Below, piece after piece: positions 56,036 to 64,000 of a DNA stretch of 64,000 nt. The notes below the pieces were generated by a model. The model did not search any database, was not told the origin of the DNA, and saw only the letters and a list, made by a program, of their open reading frames with translations. The stretch is taken from NCBI RefSeq assembly GCF_900564145.1, contig NZ_UOOB01000001.1:310001-374000 (forward strand), written 5' to 3'. A program made the translations under genes and the position numbers. Within the stretch, counting starts at the first letter, position 1. Every line of letters begins with the position of its first letter. The stretch comes from Comamonas sp. lk (GTDB lineage Bacteria; Pseudomonadota; Gammaproteobacteria; Burkholderiales; Burkholderiaceae_C).

Positions 56036-56549
56036 AGCAAATCCTTAAATATCGAATCGGAAGCATCGCACATGCCAACGATAGCCACCTTTTCCCACCC
56101 CGACGATTAAAGTGCAAAATTATATGGACAGTCCACGTCTGATACCGAAAATCAAGCGCTCATGTTTTGTCATGACGCTGTTGCAAAAATCCGCTTGAAG
56201 CCAGGTTTCGCCGGCTCAGATCGGTGGATGCTGGGGCAAGTGTCTGAGCCTGGCCCGGTTTGGGGGCGTGGAGGAAGGATGGCGGCGCGAGCGTGCAGCG
56301 CATGGACTGTTGCGCATCGGCCTCGTTAGTCTGTAAGGATTCCCGCACCCATGACCACGCAAGAGCAGCGCCAGCGTGTCATACGGCTGGCGCGAATCTG
56401 CGGTGTCAGAGCATGGATGGCCCCGCAGGGGCTTGCTCATCGCCCGGGTCAGGTGGCTGCCGGGCGGCGTGGAGGTGACAAGAGCGCCGAGCTACCGCTT
56501 TTCATTGAGCGAGTCTCTCGGCGCATTGCGCAGACTTTGAAGATTGTGA
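56036..56549. other. Gene-free interval between the diguanylate cyclase and trpB
   Basis: No coding region is supported. The A+T-rich part (56036-56170) likely holds the diguanylate cyclase promoter. The rest is GC-rich, with ATCAAGCGCTCATGTTTTG at 56151-56169 resembling a degraded repeat copy. GCTGTTGCAAAAATCCGC at about 56178-56195 is reminiscent of insertion-sequence ends. A small open frame at 56351-56611 runs into the trpB 3' end and lacks convincing features. Confidence 0.4.
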
Positions 56550-57752
56550 TTACAGCCCCAGCTTCTTGGCCACGTAATCCGCGTCCTTGTCGCCGCGACC
56601 CGAGAGGTTGACCAGAATGTGCTGGTCGCGGCCCAGCTTGGGTGCCTCACGTATGGCCCAGGCCACGGCATGGGCGCTCTCCAGTGCGGGGATGATGCCT
56701 TCCACGCGCGACAGCGTCATGAAGGCGTCAAGGCAGGCCTTGTCGTCCACCGATTGGTAGTCCACCCGGCCCAGATCCTTCAGATAGCTGTGCTGCGGGC
56801 CCACGCCGGGGTAGTCCAGGCCCGAGGCAATGCTGTGCACGGCGGCGGGCGTGCCGTCGGCGTTTTCCAGCACATAGCACTTCATGCCGTGAATCTCGCC
56901 GGGCTTGCCCACCGAGAGGGTGGCGGCATGGCGGCCGGGCTTGTCAATGCCTTCGCCTGCAGGCTCCACGCCCACCAGGTGCACGGAGGCATCGTTCAGA
57001 AAGGCCGTGAAGATGCCCATGGCGTTGCTGCCGCCGCCCACGCAGGCGGCCACATGCTCGGGCAGCTTGCCGTGCTTGTGCTGGAATTGCTCGCGGGCCT
57101 CGCGACCCACGATGGACTGGAAGTCGCGCACCATCATGGGGAAGGGGTGGGGGCCGACCACCGAGCCAATGGCATAGATGGTGTTCACGGGGTCTTGCAG
57201 ATAGACCTCGAAAGCGCTGTCCACCGCTTCCTTCAAAGTGGCAGCGCCGCGCGTGACGGGCACCAGGGTGCAGCCCAGAATGCGCATCTTGGTGACGTTG
57301 GGGTGCTCTTTCTCTATGTCCACCTGGCCCATGTGAATCTCACAGGGAATACCCACCAGAGCGCAGGCCGTGGCCAGAGCCACGCCGTGCTGGCCGGCTC
57401 CGGTTTCGGCAATCACTTTTTTCTTGCCCATGAACTTGGCCAGCAAGGCCTCGCCCAGGCAGTGATTGATCTTGTGCGCACCGGTGTGGTTCAGGTCTTC
57501 ACGCTTGAGGTGAATCTGCGCGCCGCCCAATTGATCCGACAGGCGCTTGGCGTGAAAAATCGGGCTGGGGCGCCCCACATAGTCGGCAAACAGGGCGGCC
57601 AGCTCGTCCTGAAAGTCCTGGCGCTTGACGATCTCGTCATAGGCCTGCGAGATTTCATCCATGCACTTTTTCAGATCGGGCGGTACCAGCTGACCACCGT
57701 AGGGGCCGAAAAAACCGTTGGCGTCCGGCATGGCCGCGGGATTTTTGCTCAT
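56550..57752 (-). CDS. trpB: Tryptophan synthase beta chain, stand-alone divergent copy
   Basis: PLP enzyme of 400 residues. PLP lysine K94 lies in [14 protein letters not shown] and the catalytic glutamate E116 in [10 protein letters not shown]; the GGGSNAMG phosphate site is present. It condenses indole with serine. The COMM region reads [16 protein letters not shown] where the usual form is MGEEDIERQALNVFRM, and the N terminus is [17 protein letters not shown], so it is a divergent beta chain. No trpA or trpF is beside it. AGGAGA precedes ATG 57752. It may serve indole salvage or make a modified tryptophan. Confidence 0.88.
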   Translation of the reverse strand: MSKNPAAMPDANGFFGPYGGQLVPPDLKKCMDEISQAYDEIVKRQDFQDELAALFADYVGRPSPIFHAKRLSDQLGGAQIHLKREDLNHTGAHKINHCLGEALLAKFMGKKKVIAETGAGQHGVALATACALVGIPCEIHMGQVDIEKEHPNVTKMRILGCTLVPVTRGAATLKEAVDSAFEVYLQDPVNTIYAIGSVVGPHPFPMMVRDFQSIVGREAREQFQHKHGKLPEHVAACVGGGSNAMGIFTAFLNDASVHLVGVEPAGEGIDKPGRHAATLSVGKPGEIHGMKCYVLENADGTPAAVHSIASGLDYPGVGPQHSYLKDLGRVDYQSVDDKACLDAFMTLSRVEGIIPALESAHAVAWAIREAPKLGRDQHILVNLSGRGDKDADYVAKKLGL

Positions 57753-57867
57753 TGCTTGTCTCCTGGTGTCATGGTTCTGAGACCGTCTTCATATCACAGC
57801 CGCTGTGCGCTGCCGATGCAGACAAGCCCGAGCCTGTCAGAGCAGAAATGGACGCCAGCCTACATAT

Positions 57868-57897
57868 CACAAGCGTTTACAGCTATTGTTTTGGTAT
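57868..57897 (+). repeat. Dispersed intergenic repeat copy
   Basis: Copy reading CACAAGCGTTTACAGCTATTG then TTTTGGTA, in the divergent spacer upstream of the DUF2868 gene. It is the only copy at a 5' end. Confidence 0.5.
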
Positions 57898-57935
57898 TTT
57901 TGGCCGTCCGCGGCGGCCTGCAACACAATAAGGCC

Positions 57936-59420
57936 ATGAAAGCCAGAACCGTCCGCGACATTGTCTTTGCGCATGCCATAGAGACTGCAGCGCCCCATGA
58001 GAGTCTGCCCACGGCCGCGCGCTGCAATGCCATCACGCAAGAGAGTCTGCATGCCCTGGGCAAGAGTGGCGATGGCAGCACCGCCTTTGCCGCATTTCTA
58101 CAGGAGCGCGCCAAACGCATCATTGCCAATGCGCAACTGCCTGCCGACATCCGTGCGCTGTGGCTGCGCTCGGCCGGTGTATCGCGTTGGGCGGTCATCG
58201 GCATTCTGGCGGCGGCGCTGGTGCTGGGCTATCTGGGCCATGCCATCACCGATCCGCACCGGGTCGATCTGCTCTCGCTTTCGCTGGTAGGCATTGTGTT
58301 GTGGAATCTGCTGGTCTATGGGCTGCTGATCGTCGGAGGCCTGCGGGCGCTGGTGAGGCGCAAGCCCGAGGTGCTGCTGCCGCTGGCGCCTACACAGGCC
58401 CATGCCGCCAACGCGGGCGAGGCGGCAAGGGCCCCCAGCGGCTGGCTGCAAAAGCTGGCTGCCAGGCGCGCACAGCTGACGGCCGGTACCGGCCTGCGCA
58501 AGCTGGCGCTGACCTTTGAGCGCAACTGGTGGCAGATCAGCCGCCGCCAGCGCCATGCGCAATGGCTGCTGTGCCTGCATCTGGGCGCGGCCATGCTGGC
58601 GCTGGGCGCGCTGGCGTCGCTGTGGATCACGGGACTGACCCGCGAGTATCAGGTGGGCTGGGAGAGCACGTTTCTCTCGCCTGCGGCCGTTCAGACCTGT
58701 CTCAACATTCTGTTTGCCCCGGTTCACTGGCTGGTGGGCGCCCCCCCCTGGAGTCTGGAAGAAATCCGTGCCCTGCAAGGCTGGGTGCCCAGCGGCACAC
58801 CCGAGGTGGCGGCGGGCCTCGTTCAGTGGCTGGAGCGCCCCACGGTGGGCGAGCGCTGGGTGCAGCTCTATACCTTGCTGCTGTGCATCACGGTGATAGG
58901 GCCGCGTCTGTTGCTGGCGCTGTGGCAGGGCGTGCGCTTGGGCTGGATGAAACGTCATATGGCCCTGCCTTTGCAGCAGCCGTATTTTCAAAAACTGCAG
59001 CGCGACTGGGCGGGCCGGGCCACGCAGCTGCTGGTGCAGCCCTATAGTCTGGACCTCACCCCCGAACGCGAAGCCGTGTTGCGCAACCATGTGGTGCAAA
59101 GCTATGGCGCCGGCGCGCAGCTGACGCTGCTGCCTGCGCTGGCCTATGGCTCGCCTTTGCCGCAGGCGCTGGATGGTACAGGCCAGCAAGTGCTGCTGCT
59201 CAATCTGGCCGCCACGCCCGAGGCGGAGATTCACGGCGCCCTGCTCGGCCAGGTCTTGCATTACTGGGGGGCACAGACGGACGTCTGGCTGTGGGCGCAG
59301 GACTTTCGTGCCCGCAACACCGGCGCACCAGGCCGAGTGCAGGAGCGTGAGCATCTGTGGCAGGACTTTGTACGCCGCGCAGGCCTGCATGTCACGCTGA
59401 TTCCCGCCGCCGGAAACTGA
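57936..59420 (+). CDS. DUF2868 membrane protein
   Basis: Protein of 494 residues of the DUF2868 family. Membrane segments are predicted at RWAVIGILAAALVLGYLGHA, VGIVLWNLLVYGLLIVGGLRAL, LLCLHLGAAMLALGALASLW and YTLLLCITVIGPRLLLALWQ. The region between contains a conserved FERNWWQISRRQRHAQ. ATG 57936 with AAGG upstream is the start; the open frame continues far upstream through the antisense of trpB. It ends 2 bp before the DUF3482 GTPase gene, so both are surely co-expressed and probably interact. Function is unknown. Confidence 0.87.
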   Translation: MKARTVRDIVFAHAIETAAPHESLPTAARCNAITQESLHALGKSGDGSTAFAAFLQERAKRIIANAQLPADIRALWLRSAGVSRWAVIGILAAALVLGYLGHAITDPHRVDLLSLSLVGIVLWNLLVYGLLIVGGLRALVRRKPEVLLPLAPTQAHAANAGEAARAPSGWLQKLAARRAQLTAGTGLRKLALTFERNWWQISRRQRHAQWLLCLHLGAAMLALGALASLWITGLTREYQVGWESTFLSPAAVQTCLNILFAPVHWLVGAPPWSLEEIRALQGWVPSGTPEVAAGLVQWLERPTVGERWVQLYTLLLCITVIGPRLLLALWQGVRLGWMKRHMALPLQQPYFQKLQRDWAGRATQLLVQPYSLDLTPEREAVLRNHVVQSYGAGAQLTLLPALAYGSPLPQALDGTGQQVLLLNLAATPEAEIHGALLGQVLHYWGAQTDVWLWAQDFRARNTGAPGRVQEREHLWQDFVRRAGLHVTLIPAAGN

Positions 59421-59422
59421 AT

Positions 59423-60961
59423 ATGTCCACAGAAAATACCGCCGTGGCTCTGGCCACAGACCCCGAGCAAAGCATTCAATGGTGTCTGCTGTCGCACACC
59501 AATATCGGCAAGACCACGCTGACCCGTACCCTGGTTTCCGACGACGTGGGCGAGATCGAGGACGGAGCCCATGTCACCACCCAGTCGCAGCGCTATTTGC
59601 TGCAGAAAACGCAGCAAGGCGATGAGCTGTGGCTGTGGGATACGCCGGGCTTTGGCGATTCCGTGCGCCTGTATGAGCGCCTGCGGCAGCAGGGCAATCC
59701 CCTGGGCTGGTTTCTCAGCAATGTCTGGGATCGCTGGCGCGACAAACCGTTTTTCCTGAGCCAGCGCGCCCTGCTGGCCGCGCGCGATCATGCCGATGTG
59801 ATGCTCTATCTGGTCAACGCCGCCGAAGACCCGGCCGATGCCGGTTACTGGAGTGCGGAGATGAGCATCTTGCGCTGGCTGGGCAAGCCCGTCATCGTCT
59901 TGCTCAACCAGATCGGCAGCGACACCACGCAGCAGCAGACCGCCGACGATCTGCTGCGCTGGAAGCAGGCCACGGCCGCCTTCAAGGACACTGTGCAGGA
60001 CGTGCTGGTGCTCGATGCCTTCACCCGCAGCTGGTGGCATGAGCGCCGGATGATGCAAAGCATTGCCCCGCTGCTGCCGCAGGCCAAGCAGGCTGCATAC
60101 GAGCGCCTGCTGCAAGAGCGTGCCCAGCGCCAGGCGCAGCGGCAGGCGCAAAGCCTGCAGGCCATGGCCGAGCAGCTGATCGCCTCGGCCCGCTTGCAGG
60201 AGCGCATGGACCCGGCCCAGGGCAAGCTGCTGGCGCGTGCCTGGCACAGCCTGAGCAGCCTCACCGCCAAGCTGGGCAAGAGCCAGGGTGATGCCGAGAC
60301 TCTGGAGCCGCAGGCCAGGGCCGCCGTGCAGCGGCTGATGCAGACGCTGCGCCAGGCCGATATGCAGACCACGCAGCGCTTGCTGGAGATCCATCAGCTG
60401 GACGGCAAGGCCGCCAGCCAGATCGAGGAGCAGCTGCAAAACCAGCTCAAGGTGAGCACGCCGCTCGATCCCCAGGCCGCCAGCCTCTGGGGGGCGCTGA
60501 CGGCGGGTGCTGCCACCGGCCTGGGTGCGGATCTGGTGGCCGGCGGCCTCACGCTGGGCACGGGTGCCTTGCTGGGGGCTCTGGTGGGTGCGGCCACGTT
60601 TGCGGGCGCGGCCTGGGGTGCGAACAAGATGTTTGACCAGCAGGCGCAGACTTTTCAGCTCTCGAGCGACTATCTGAACGCCCTGGCGGCCCAGGTGCTG
60701 CTCAAGTATCTGCTCATCTCCCACTTCGGACGCGGTCGCGGCCGTTACACCAGCCCTGCGGCTCCGCAGCCATGGAGCGAGGCCGTGCAGACTGCCATGC
60801 AGGCGCAAGGCGAGGAATGGTCACAGCTGTGGGACAGCTTGCGTGCTGCCGATGCGTCGGCCGATGCCGGCGCAGTCCAGACCGATGTGGAGCAGCTGTT
60901 GCAGCGCGGGCTGCAGGTGGTGATGCAGCAGCTCTACCCCACGCTGTCAGACACTTTTTGA
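59423..60961 (+). CDS. DUF3482 GTPase-like protein
   Basis: Protein of 512 residues. The P-loop HTNIGKTT is at 25-32, switch motif DTPGFGD at 73-79, and the base-recognition motif is degenerate, LNQIG in place of NKxD. A glutamine-rich coiled segment (RLLQERAQRQAQRQAQSLQ) follows and a glycine/alanine-rich hydrophobic stretch (about 355-400) could insert in membrane. Only 2 bp separate it from the DUF2868 gene, a conserved pairing. Likely a dynamin- or Era-like membrane-associated GTPase. Biological role unknown. Confidence 0.87.
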   Translation: MSTENTAVALATDPEQSIQWCLLSHTNIGKTTLTRTLVSDDVGEIEDGAHVTTQSQRYLLQKTQQGDELWLWDTPGFGDSVRLYERLRQQGNPLGWFLSNVWDRWRDKPFFLSQRALLAARDHADVMLYLVNAAEDPADAGYWSAEMSILRWLGKPVIVLLNQIGSDTTQQQTADDLLRWKQATAAFKDTVQDVLVLDAFTRSWWHERRMMQSIAPLLPQAKQAAYERLLQERAQRQAQRQAQSLQAMAEQLIASARLQERMDPAQGKLLARAWHSLSSLTAKLGKSQGDAETLEPQARAAVQRLMQTLRQADMQTTQRLLEIHQLDGKAASQIEEQLQNQLKVSTPLDPQAASLWGALTAGAATGLGADLVAGGLTLGTGALLGALVGAATFAGAAWGANKMFDQQAQTFQLSSDYLNALAAQVLLKYLLISHFGRGRGRYTSPAAPQPWSEAVQTAMQAQGEEWSQLWDSLRAADASADAGAVQTDVEQLLQRGLQVVMQQLYPTLSDTF

Positions 60962-61008
60962 CGCTGGCACTCTTGCGGATTGAAGCAGGCTGGCGCAGCA
61001 TGTCAGCG

Positions 61009-61030
61009 GCCGCGCCAGGTCTGGCGCGGC
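61009..61030 (+). other. GC-rich perfect hairpin after the GTPase gene
   Basis: Stem GCCGCGCCA (61009-61017) pairs with TGGCGCGGC (61022-61030), four-base loop, without T tract. May stabilise or attenuate the transcript between the GTPase gene and the next gene. Confidence 0.4.
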
Positions 61031-61055
61031 ATTCCACCAAACCGGGAGTGCATTG

Positions 61056-61481
61056 ATGCGCAACACATGGACTTTGTGGCTGGCTGCAGCCTTGATGGGC
61101 AGTTCCTTGACCAGCTTCGCCCAGACACCGGCGGCGCCCGCTACCGCACCGGCAGCCAAGACGGCCCCCGCGCCTGCGGCCAAGACGCCGCCTGCAGCCG
61201 CTGCCATGCCAGCGACCAAGGCCGCACCGGCATCGGCACCTGCAGCGGCCGGAAAGCCCGCAGCAGCGGCAGCCGCCGCGACGCCGGCACCAGCGGCCAA
61301 GACGGCAAAAACGGCTGCAGCAGGCGGCGGTGCCGGCAAGGTCTGGGCCAATGAGGACAGCAAGATTTACCACTGCCAGGGCAGCCGCTTTTATGGCACG
61401 ACCAAGAACGGCAAATATATGACGGAAGCCGAAGCCAAGGCCGCAGGCATGCACGGCGCCAACAACAAGACCTGCGCTTAA
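61056..61481 (+). CDS. Secreted Ala/Pro/Lys-rich protein of unknown function
   Basis: Exported protein of 141 residues. A signal peptide ends near A22 (LTSFA then QTP). Residues about 23-93 are a low-complexity alanine/proline/lysine linker with repeated PAAKTA units. A compact C-terminal domain of about 45 residues (VWANEDSKIYHCQGSRFYG, MTEAEAKAAGMHG) with two cysteines follows. This domain recurs in small exported proteobacterial proteins without assigned function. GGAG lies eight bases before ATG 61056; TTG 61053 is also in frame. Followed by a terminator. Confidence 0.78.
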   Translation: MRNTWTLWLAAALMGSSLTSFAQTPAAPATAPAAKTAPAPAAKTPPAAAAMPATKAAPASAPAAAGKPAAAAAAATPAPAAKTAKTAAAGGGAGKVWANEDSKIYHCQGSRFYGTTKNGKYMTEAEAKAAGMHGANNKTCA

Positions 61482-61500
61482 AGCACTGTCATTCCTCTCG

Positions 61501-61540
61501 ACGCGCTTGTCTGCCTGAGCAGCAAGCGCGTTTTCTTTTT
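61501..61540 (+). terminator. Rho-independent terminator after the secreted protein gene
   Basis: Stem ACGCGCTTG (61501-61509) pairs with CAAGCGCGT (61523-61531), loop of thirteen, followed by TTTCTTTTT. Confidence 0.85.
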
Positions 61541-61612
61541 AAGGTAAAACCAGGCGGTAGCCAGCATGCGCCAATCGCCAGCTGCTATCAATGACATAGG
61601 GAGTGACGAGGG

Positions 61613-62707
61613 ATGATGTGGCTGGTTGGCTTGATGATGGTGTTGATGGGCTTGGTGTTTCTTTGGGCGTTTTCGGCGGTGCTGATCTCCATCCTGGTCG
61701 GTCTGCTGGCAAGCGCCTTGCTTTGGCTGCCGTTGCGCTGGTGGCGCAGAAGGCAGTTGCAGCATGCATTGGAGCTGAACCCGGCGCTGGATCTGCAGCA
61801 AGAGGCGCAGAAGCATCCGGCCCTGTTTTATGTGCTCTCGACCCTGGTGGTGCTGCTGGGCTGCGTCATCATGCTGACCACCCTGGTCCATCTGCCGCAG
61901 CGCATGTTCTCGCCCGAGCAACTCTCGCTGGGTGCTGGCATCGCGCTGGTCATCAGCCTTGCGGCGCTGATCAAGCTGGCAGGCAATCTGCTCAGCCTGG
62001 GCAAGGATGCGCAGGCTGCAGCTGACATCAAGGCGGGCTGGTCGCTGGCGGCGGGCATTGTGCCCATGCTCGTGGTGATCGTGCTGATCTTTTTCGCCCC
62101 TCATACCGCTGGCTGGATGGTCTGGCGCGAGGAGTGGCGCGGCTATGACAGCACGCAGCTGCGCATTTCCTTGAAACGCAACGATGCCGAGCACCAGCGC
62201 GCCGCACTGCAGCTGGTCCGGCCCGTGCTGGAGCAGGGCAGCCGCATCTTGAGCCACCGTGCCAGTTCACGCAGCGGCAGCAGCTACACCCTGAGCGCCG
62301 CCTTGCCTGCGCGCTATCGTTTTCATGAGGGTGCGCTGGAGCTGCAGCTGGCGGGGCTGATGCCGCAGGAGCAGCTCAATGTGCACCTGCAGGCCCTGGT
62401 TTCCGTGGTGGAAGGGGCCGAGGCCGGCAGCTTGCAGCTGGCCTACGCCCAATGCCTGCCGTCACCGGAATGGCTGGGCAGGCAGCGCTTTTTCGGCCGC
62501 GGCCAGCAAGCCATGTCATCGCTGCGCGGTTGCGTACAGACCCGTCAGTCCGAGCTGGCTGCCGTCCTGCCTTTGCTGCAGGGCAATCTGCAGGAGGTGC
62601 AGATAGGCTGGCGTCACTTTCGCCCCTGGTTGAGCCTGCCGCGCTGGCAGGCTGCACTCCTGCCTGAAGACGAGGACGCGCTGGAGCAGCTCGATACCTT
62701 GCGTTAA
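61613..62707 (+). CDS. Membrane protein of unknown function
   Basis: Protein of 364 residues, not recognised. Two hydrophobic segments at the start (about 2-40), one at about 75-95, one at 105-125 and one at 145-162 (GIVPMLVVIVLIFFAPH) give a multi-span N-terminal half. The C-terminal half is soluble and leucine-rich, with no catalytic motif seen. ATG 61613 has a GAGGG-type site upstream; ATG 61616 is equally possible. Its stop overlaps the convergent RluE-type gene in TTAA. No function assigned. Confidence 0.75.
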   Translation: MMWLVGLMMVLMGLVFLWAFSAVLISILVGLLASALLWLPLRWWRRRQLQHALELNPALDLQQEAQKHPALFYVLSTLVVLLGCVIMLTTLVHLPQRMFSPEQLSLGAGIALVISLAALIKLAGNLLSLGKDAQAAADIKAGWSLAAGIVPMLVVIVLIFFAPHTAGWMVWREEWRGYDSTQLRISLKRNDAEHQRAALQLVRPVLEQGSRILSHRASSRSGSSYTLSAALPARYRFHEGALELQLAGLMPQEQLNVHLQALVSVVEGAEAGSLQLAYAQCLPSPEWLGRQRFFGRGQQAMSSLRGCVQTRQSELAAVLPLLQGNLQEVQIGWRHFRPWLSLPRWQAALLPEDEDALEQLDTLR

Positions 62708-63360
62708 GAGTCGCTGGTCGAGCCGCTGTCCGGCAGTGCATCCACCCACTGCCCAGGCTCCAGTCCTTCAATCGAGTAGGGGCCGATCGCCATCCGTACC
62801 AGGCGCAGCGTGGGGTGGCCCACGGCAGCCGTCATGCGCCGCACCTGGCGGTTCTTGCCTTCGCGAATGATCAGCTCAATCCAGCTGTCGGGAATGTTCT
62901 GGCGCACGCGGATCGGCGGCTTGCGTGCGGCCATCAGAGGCTGGGGATCGAGCAGGCGGGCCTTGGCGGGCAAGGTCAGGCCGTCATTGAGCTGCACGCC
63001 ATCGCGCAGGTGCTGCAGTGCGGCAGCGTCGGGCACGCCTTCCACCTGCACCCAGTAAGTCTTCTCCATCTTGTGCCGCGGATCGGCAATGCGGGCCTGC
63101 AACTGGCCGTCATTGGTCAGCAGCAGCAGGCCTTCGCTGTCGGCGTCCAGCCGGCCCGCCACATACACGCCGGGCACATCAATCCAGTCCTTCAGCCCTT
63201 GCCACTTGCCCTCGGGCGTGAACTGGCTGAGCACGCCATAGGGCTTGTGAAAGCACAGCAGTCTGGGGACTTCGGGCCGGGGCGCGCTCTGGCGCACGAC
63301 GCTGCTGCGCGGGTTGGGTGAGCGGTTGAAGGTGCGGCTGGGCGGGGTGGGACGTGGCAT
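62704..63360 (-). CDS. rluE: 23S rRNA pseudouridine synthase, RluE-type (RsuA family)
   Basis: Pseudouridine synthase of 218 residues without an S4 domain. The catalytic aspartate lies in VAGRLDADSEGLLLLTNDG, and the family motif IREGKNRQVRRMTAAVGHPTL is intact. The N terminus CFHKPYGVLSQFT is typical for RluE, which modifies one uridine in 23S rRNA. An arginine/proline-rich leader of about 32 residues is unusual. Start at ATG 63360 lacks a clear ribosome site. Convergent with the preceding gene by a 4-bp overlap. RluE versus RsuA/RluB is judged from length and missing S4. Confidence 0.88.
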   Translation of the reverse strand: MPRPTPPSRTFNRSPNPRSSVVRQSAPRPEVPRLLCFHKPYGVLSQFTPEGKWQGLKDWIDVPGVYVAGRLDADSEGLLLLTNDGQLQARIADPRHKMEKTYWVQVEGVPDAAALQHLRDGVQLNDGLTLPAKARLLDPQPLMAARKPPIRVRQNIPDSWIELIIREGKNRQVRRMTAAVGHPTLRLVRMAIGPYSIEGLEPGQWVDALPDSGSTSDS

Positions 63361-63437
63361 GCCGCGAGCTTAGCGCCTGAGCCAAAGCTGTGCCCGAAGA
63401 GCAGAATTGGAATCAAACAGGCTGTAGCCTATATGAG

Positions 63438-63468
63438 GAAAGCGCAGGCAGCTATGTATTTTGATAGT
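63438..63468 (+). repeat. Dispersed repeat forming the end of a LysR gene
   Basis: Copy GAAAGCGCAGGCAGCTATG then TATTTTGATAG. It contains the stop codon and last codons (DYQNT) of the LysR gene read on the minus strand. Confidence 0.55.
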
Positions 63469-64000
63469 CGGGCAAGGCGGCGCCCTGTAGCGGCTGGGGA
63501 TAGATCTCGCGCACGCAGTCCAGCCAGGCCCGCGCCGCCCGCGACATATGGCCTGAGCGCCATAGCAGCACCACATCCCAGGCCAGCTCCGGCTCGGTCA
63601 GCGGACGGCTGGCCACGCGTTGCGGATCGAATTTGGCGATCACATGTTCGAACATCACGGCCACGCCCACATCCTGTGCCACCAGATCGCCGATGAAATC
63701 CCAGTAGCGCGTCTGCAGCTGTACCCGGGGCTCGAAGCCAGCGGCCGCGCACTGCTGCTGCACGGCGTTGTGCAGGGCGAAGTCGCTGGTGTAGAGCACA
63801 AAGGGCAGCTCGCGCAAATCCTGCCAGCGCAAAGGCTGTTCGGCGTTGCCGACGCGATGGGCGGCCAGGGCCACGCGGGTTTTCTGGCGGGCGAAGGTAT
63901 AGCTTTCCAGCCCGGTATCGGCACCTGTCTCGGCCGCGTCGAGCAGGCCCAGGGCCATGTCCAGCGAGCCATCAAGTACGCGCTGGCGCTGGGCGCGGGC
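63452..64000 (-). CDS. LysR-family regulator, C-terminal part (cut by window edge)
   Basis: At least 182 residues of a LysR effector-binding domain; the gene runs off the window at 64000 and its DNA-binding domain is not visible. Recognisable parts are VLDGSLDMALGLLDAAE, PFVLYTSDFALHNAVQQQC and QDVGVAVMFEHVIAKF. An internal ATG at 63958 is not the start because the frame stays open upstream with matching sequence. The C terminus DYQNT and stop come from a repeat copy. Target unknown. Confidence 0.85.
   Translation of the reverse strand, partial: ARAQRQRVLDGSLDMALGLLDAAETGADTGLESYTFARQKTRVALAAHRVGNAEQPLRWQDLRELPFVLYTSDFALHNAVQQQCAAAGFEPRVQLQTRYWDFIGDLVAQDVGVAVMFEHVIAKFDPQRVASRPLTEPELAWDVVLLWRSGHMSRAARAWLDCVREIYPQPLQGAALPDYQNT

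Noticed and set aside
56351..56611. Small plus-strand gene (86 codons) beside trpB
   Set aside because: It overlaps the trpB 3' end, has no ribosome site, and its arginine/proline-rich sequence resembles no family.
56619..57935. Open frame on the plus strand through trpB, in frame with the DUF2868 gene
   Set aside because: It is the complement of trpB; the DUF2868 family sequence begins at 57936 with its own ribosome site.

Overview
The window is G+C-rich chromosomal DNA from a betaproteobacterium of the order Burkholderiales, most likely a Comamonas-type member of the Comamonadaceae. This placement rests on several features read together: minCDE, a stand-alone MetH core under an S-adenosylhomocysteine (SAH) riboswitch, BoxR/BoxD-type benzoate genes, an acetyl-CoA hydrolase and a PPK2 kinase, and a short intergenic repeat of a kind I associate with this family. 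No 16S gene is present, so the species is not claimed. I see no CRISPR array, intact insertion sequence, phage or plasmid gene.

Layout. 0-13 kb holds housekeeping and acyl-CoA genes: a TauD-type dioxygenase, glutathione reductase, minCDE, an enoyl-CoA hydratase, acetoacetyl-CoA synthetase, a B12-binding-type radical SAM enzyme with unusual cysteine spacing, a uracil-type permease, an acetyl-CoA hydrolase/CoA-transferase and a PaaI-type thioesterase. 13-23 kb is a benzoate module read leftward: boxD, benzoate-CoA ligase and a five-gene branched-chain-type ABC importer. The BoxR regulator is divergent, and the intergenic region between it and boxD carries a dense cluster of TGCA motifs. The ring-processing genes boxABC are not in the window. 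23-31 kb has an AidB-like flavoprotein, an M48 protease, a DMT exporter with an AraC regulator, AmpG, and a CpxR/RstA-like two-component system with a perfect GTAAA-N5-GTAAA box in its promoter.

30.7-41 kb is a tightly packed surface-polysaccharide locus. UDP-glucose dehydrogenase (broken by one extra base), UDP-glucuronate 4-epimerase, a GT39 transferase and a divergent GT2 polyprenyl-phosphate glycosyltransferase together look like a pathway that adds a uronic acid, probably galacturonate, to LPS. They are followed by a UPF0104 membrane protein, an O-antigen-ligase-like protein and GT25, GT4 and GT32-like transferases. 41-50 kb holds a zinc-finger protein, ilvE with a structured leader, radA, an initiator tRNA, glutamate dehydrogenase, an FAH-family hydratase, PPK2, and a LysR/PACE efflux pair.

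50-64 kb has gltS; metH lacking its homocysteine domain, preceded by an SAH riboswitch and a hairpin that covers the ribosome binding site; an A+T-richer diguanylate cyclase; a divergent stand-alone trpB; a coupled DUF2868/DUF3482 membrane-GTPase pair; two proteins of unknown function; an RluE-type pseudouridine synthase; and a LysR gene cut by the window edge. A short repeat (core AAGCGC-N3-CAGCTAT followed by TTTTGATA) occurs about nine times, mostly at the 3' ends of genes. The three gene-free stretches over 300 bp are 21563-21871 (BoxR control region), 51330-51882 (gltS upstream region and metH riboswitch leader) and 56036-56549 (no supported gene).
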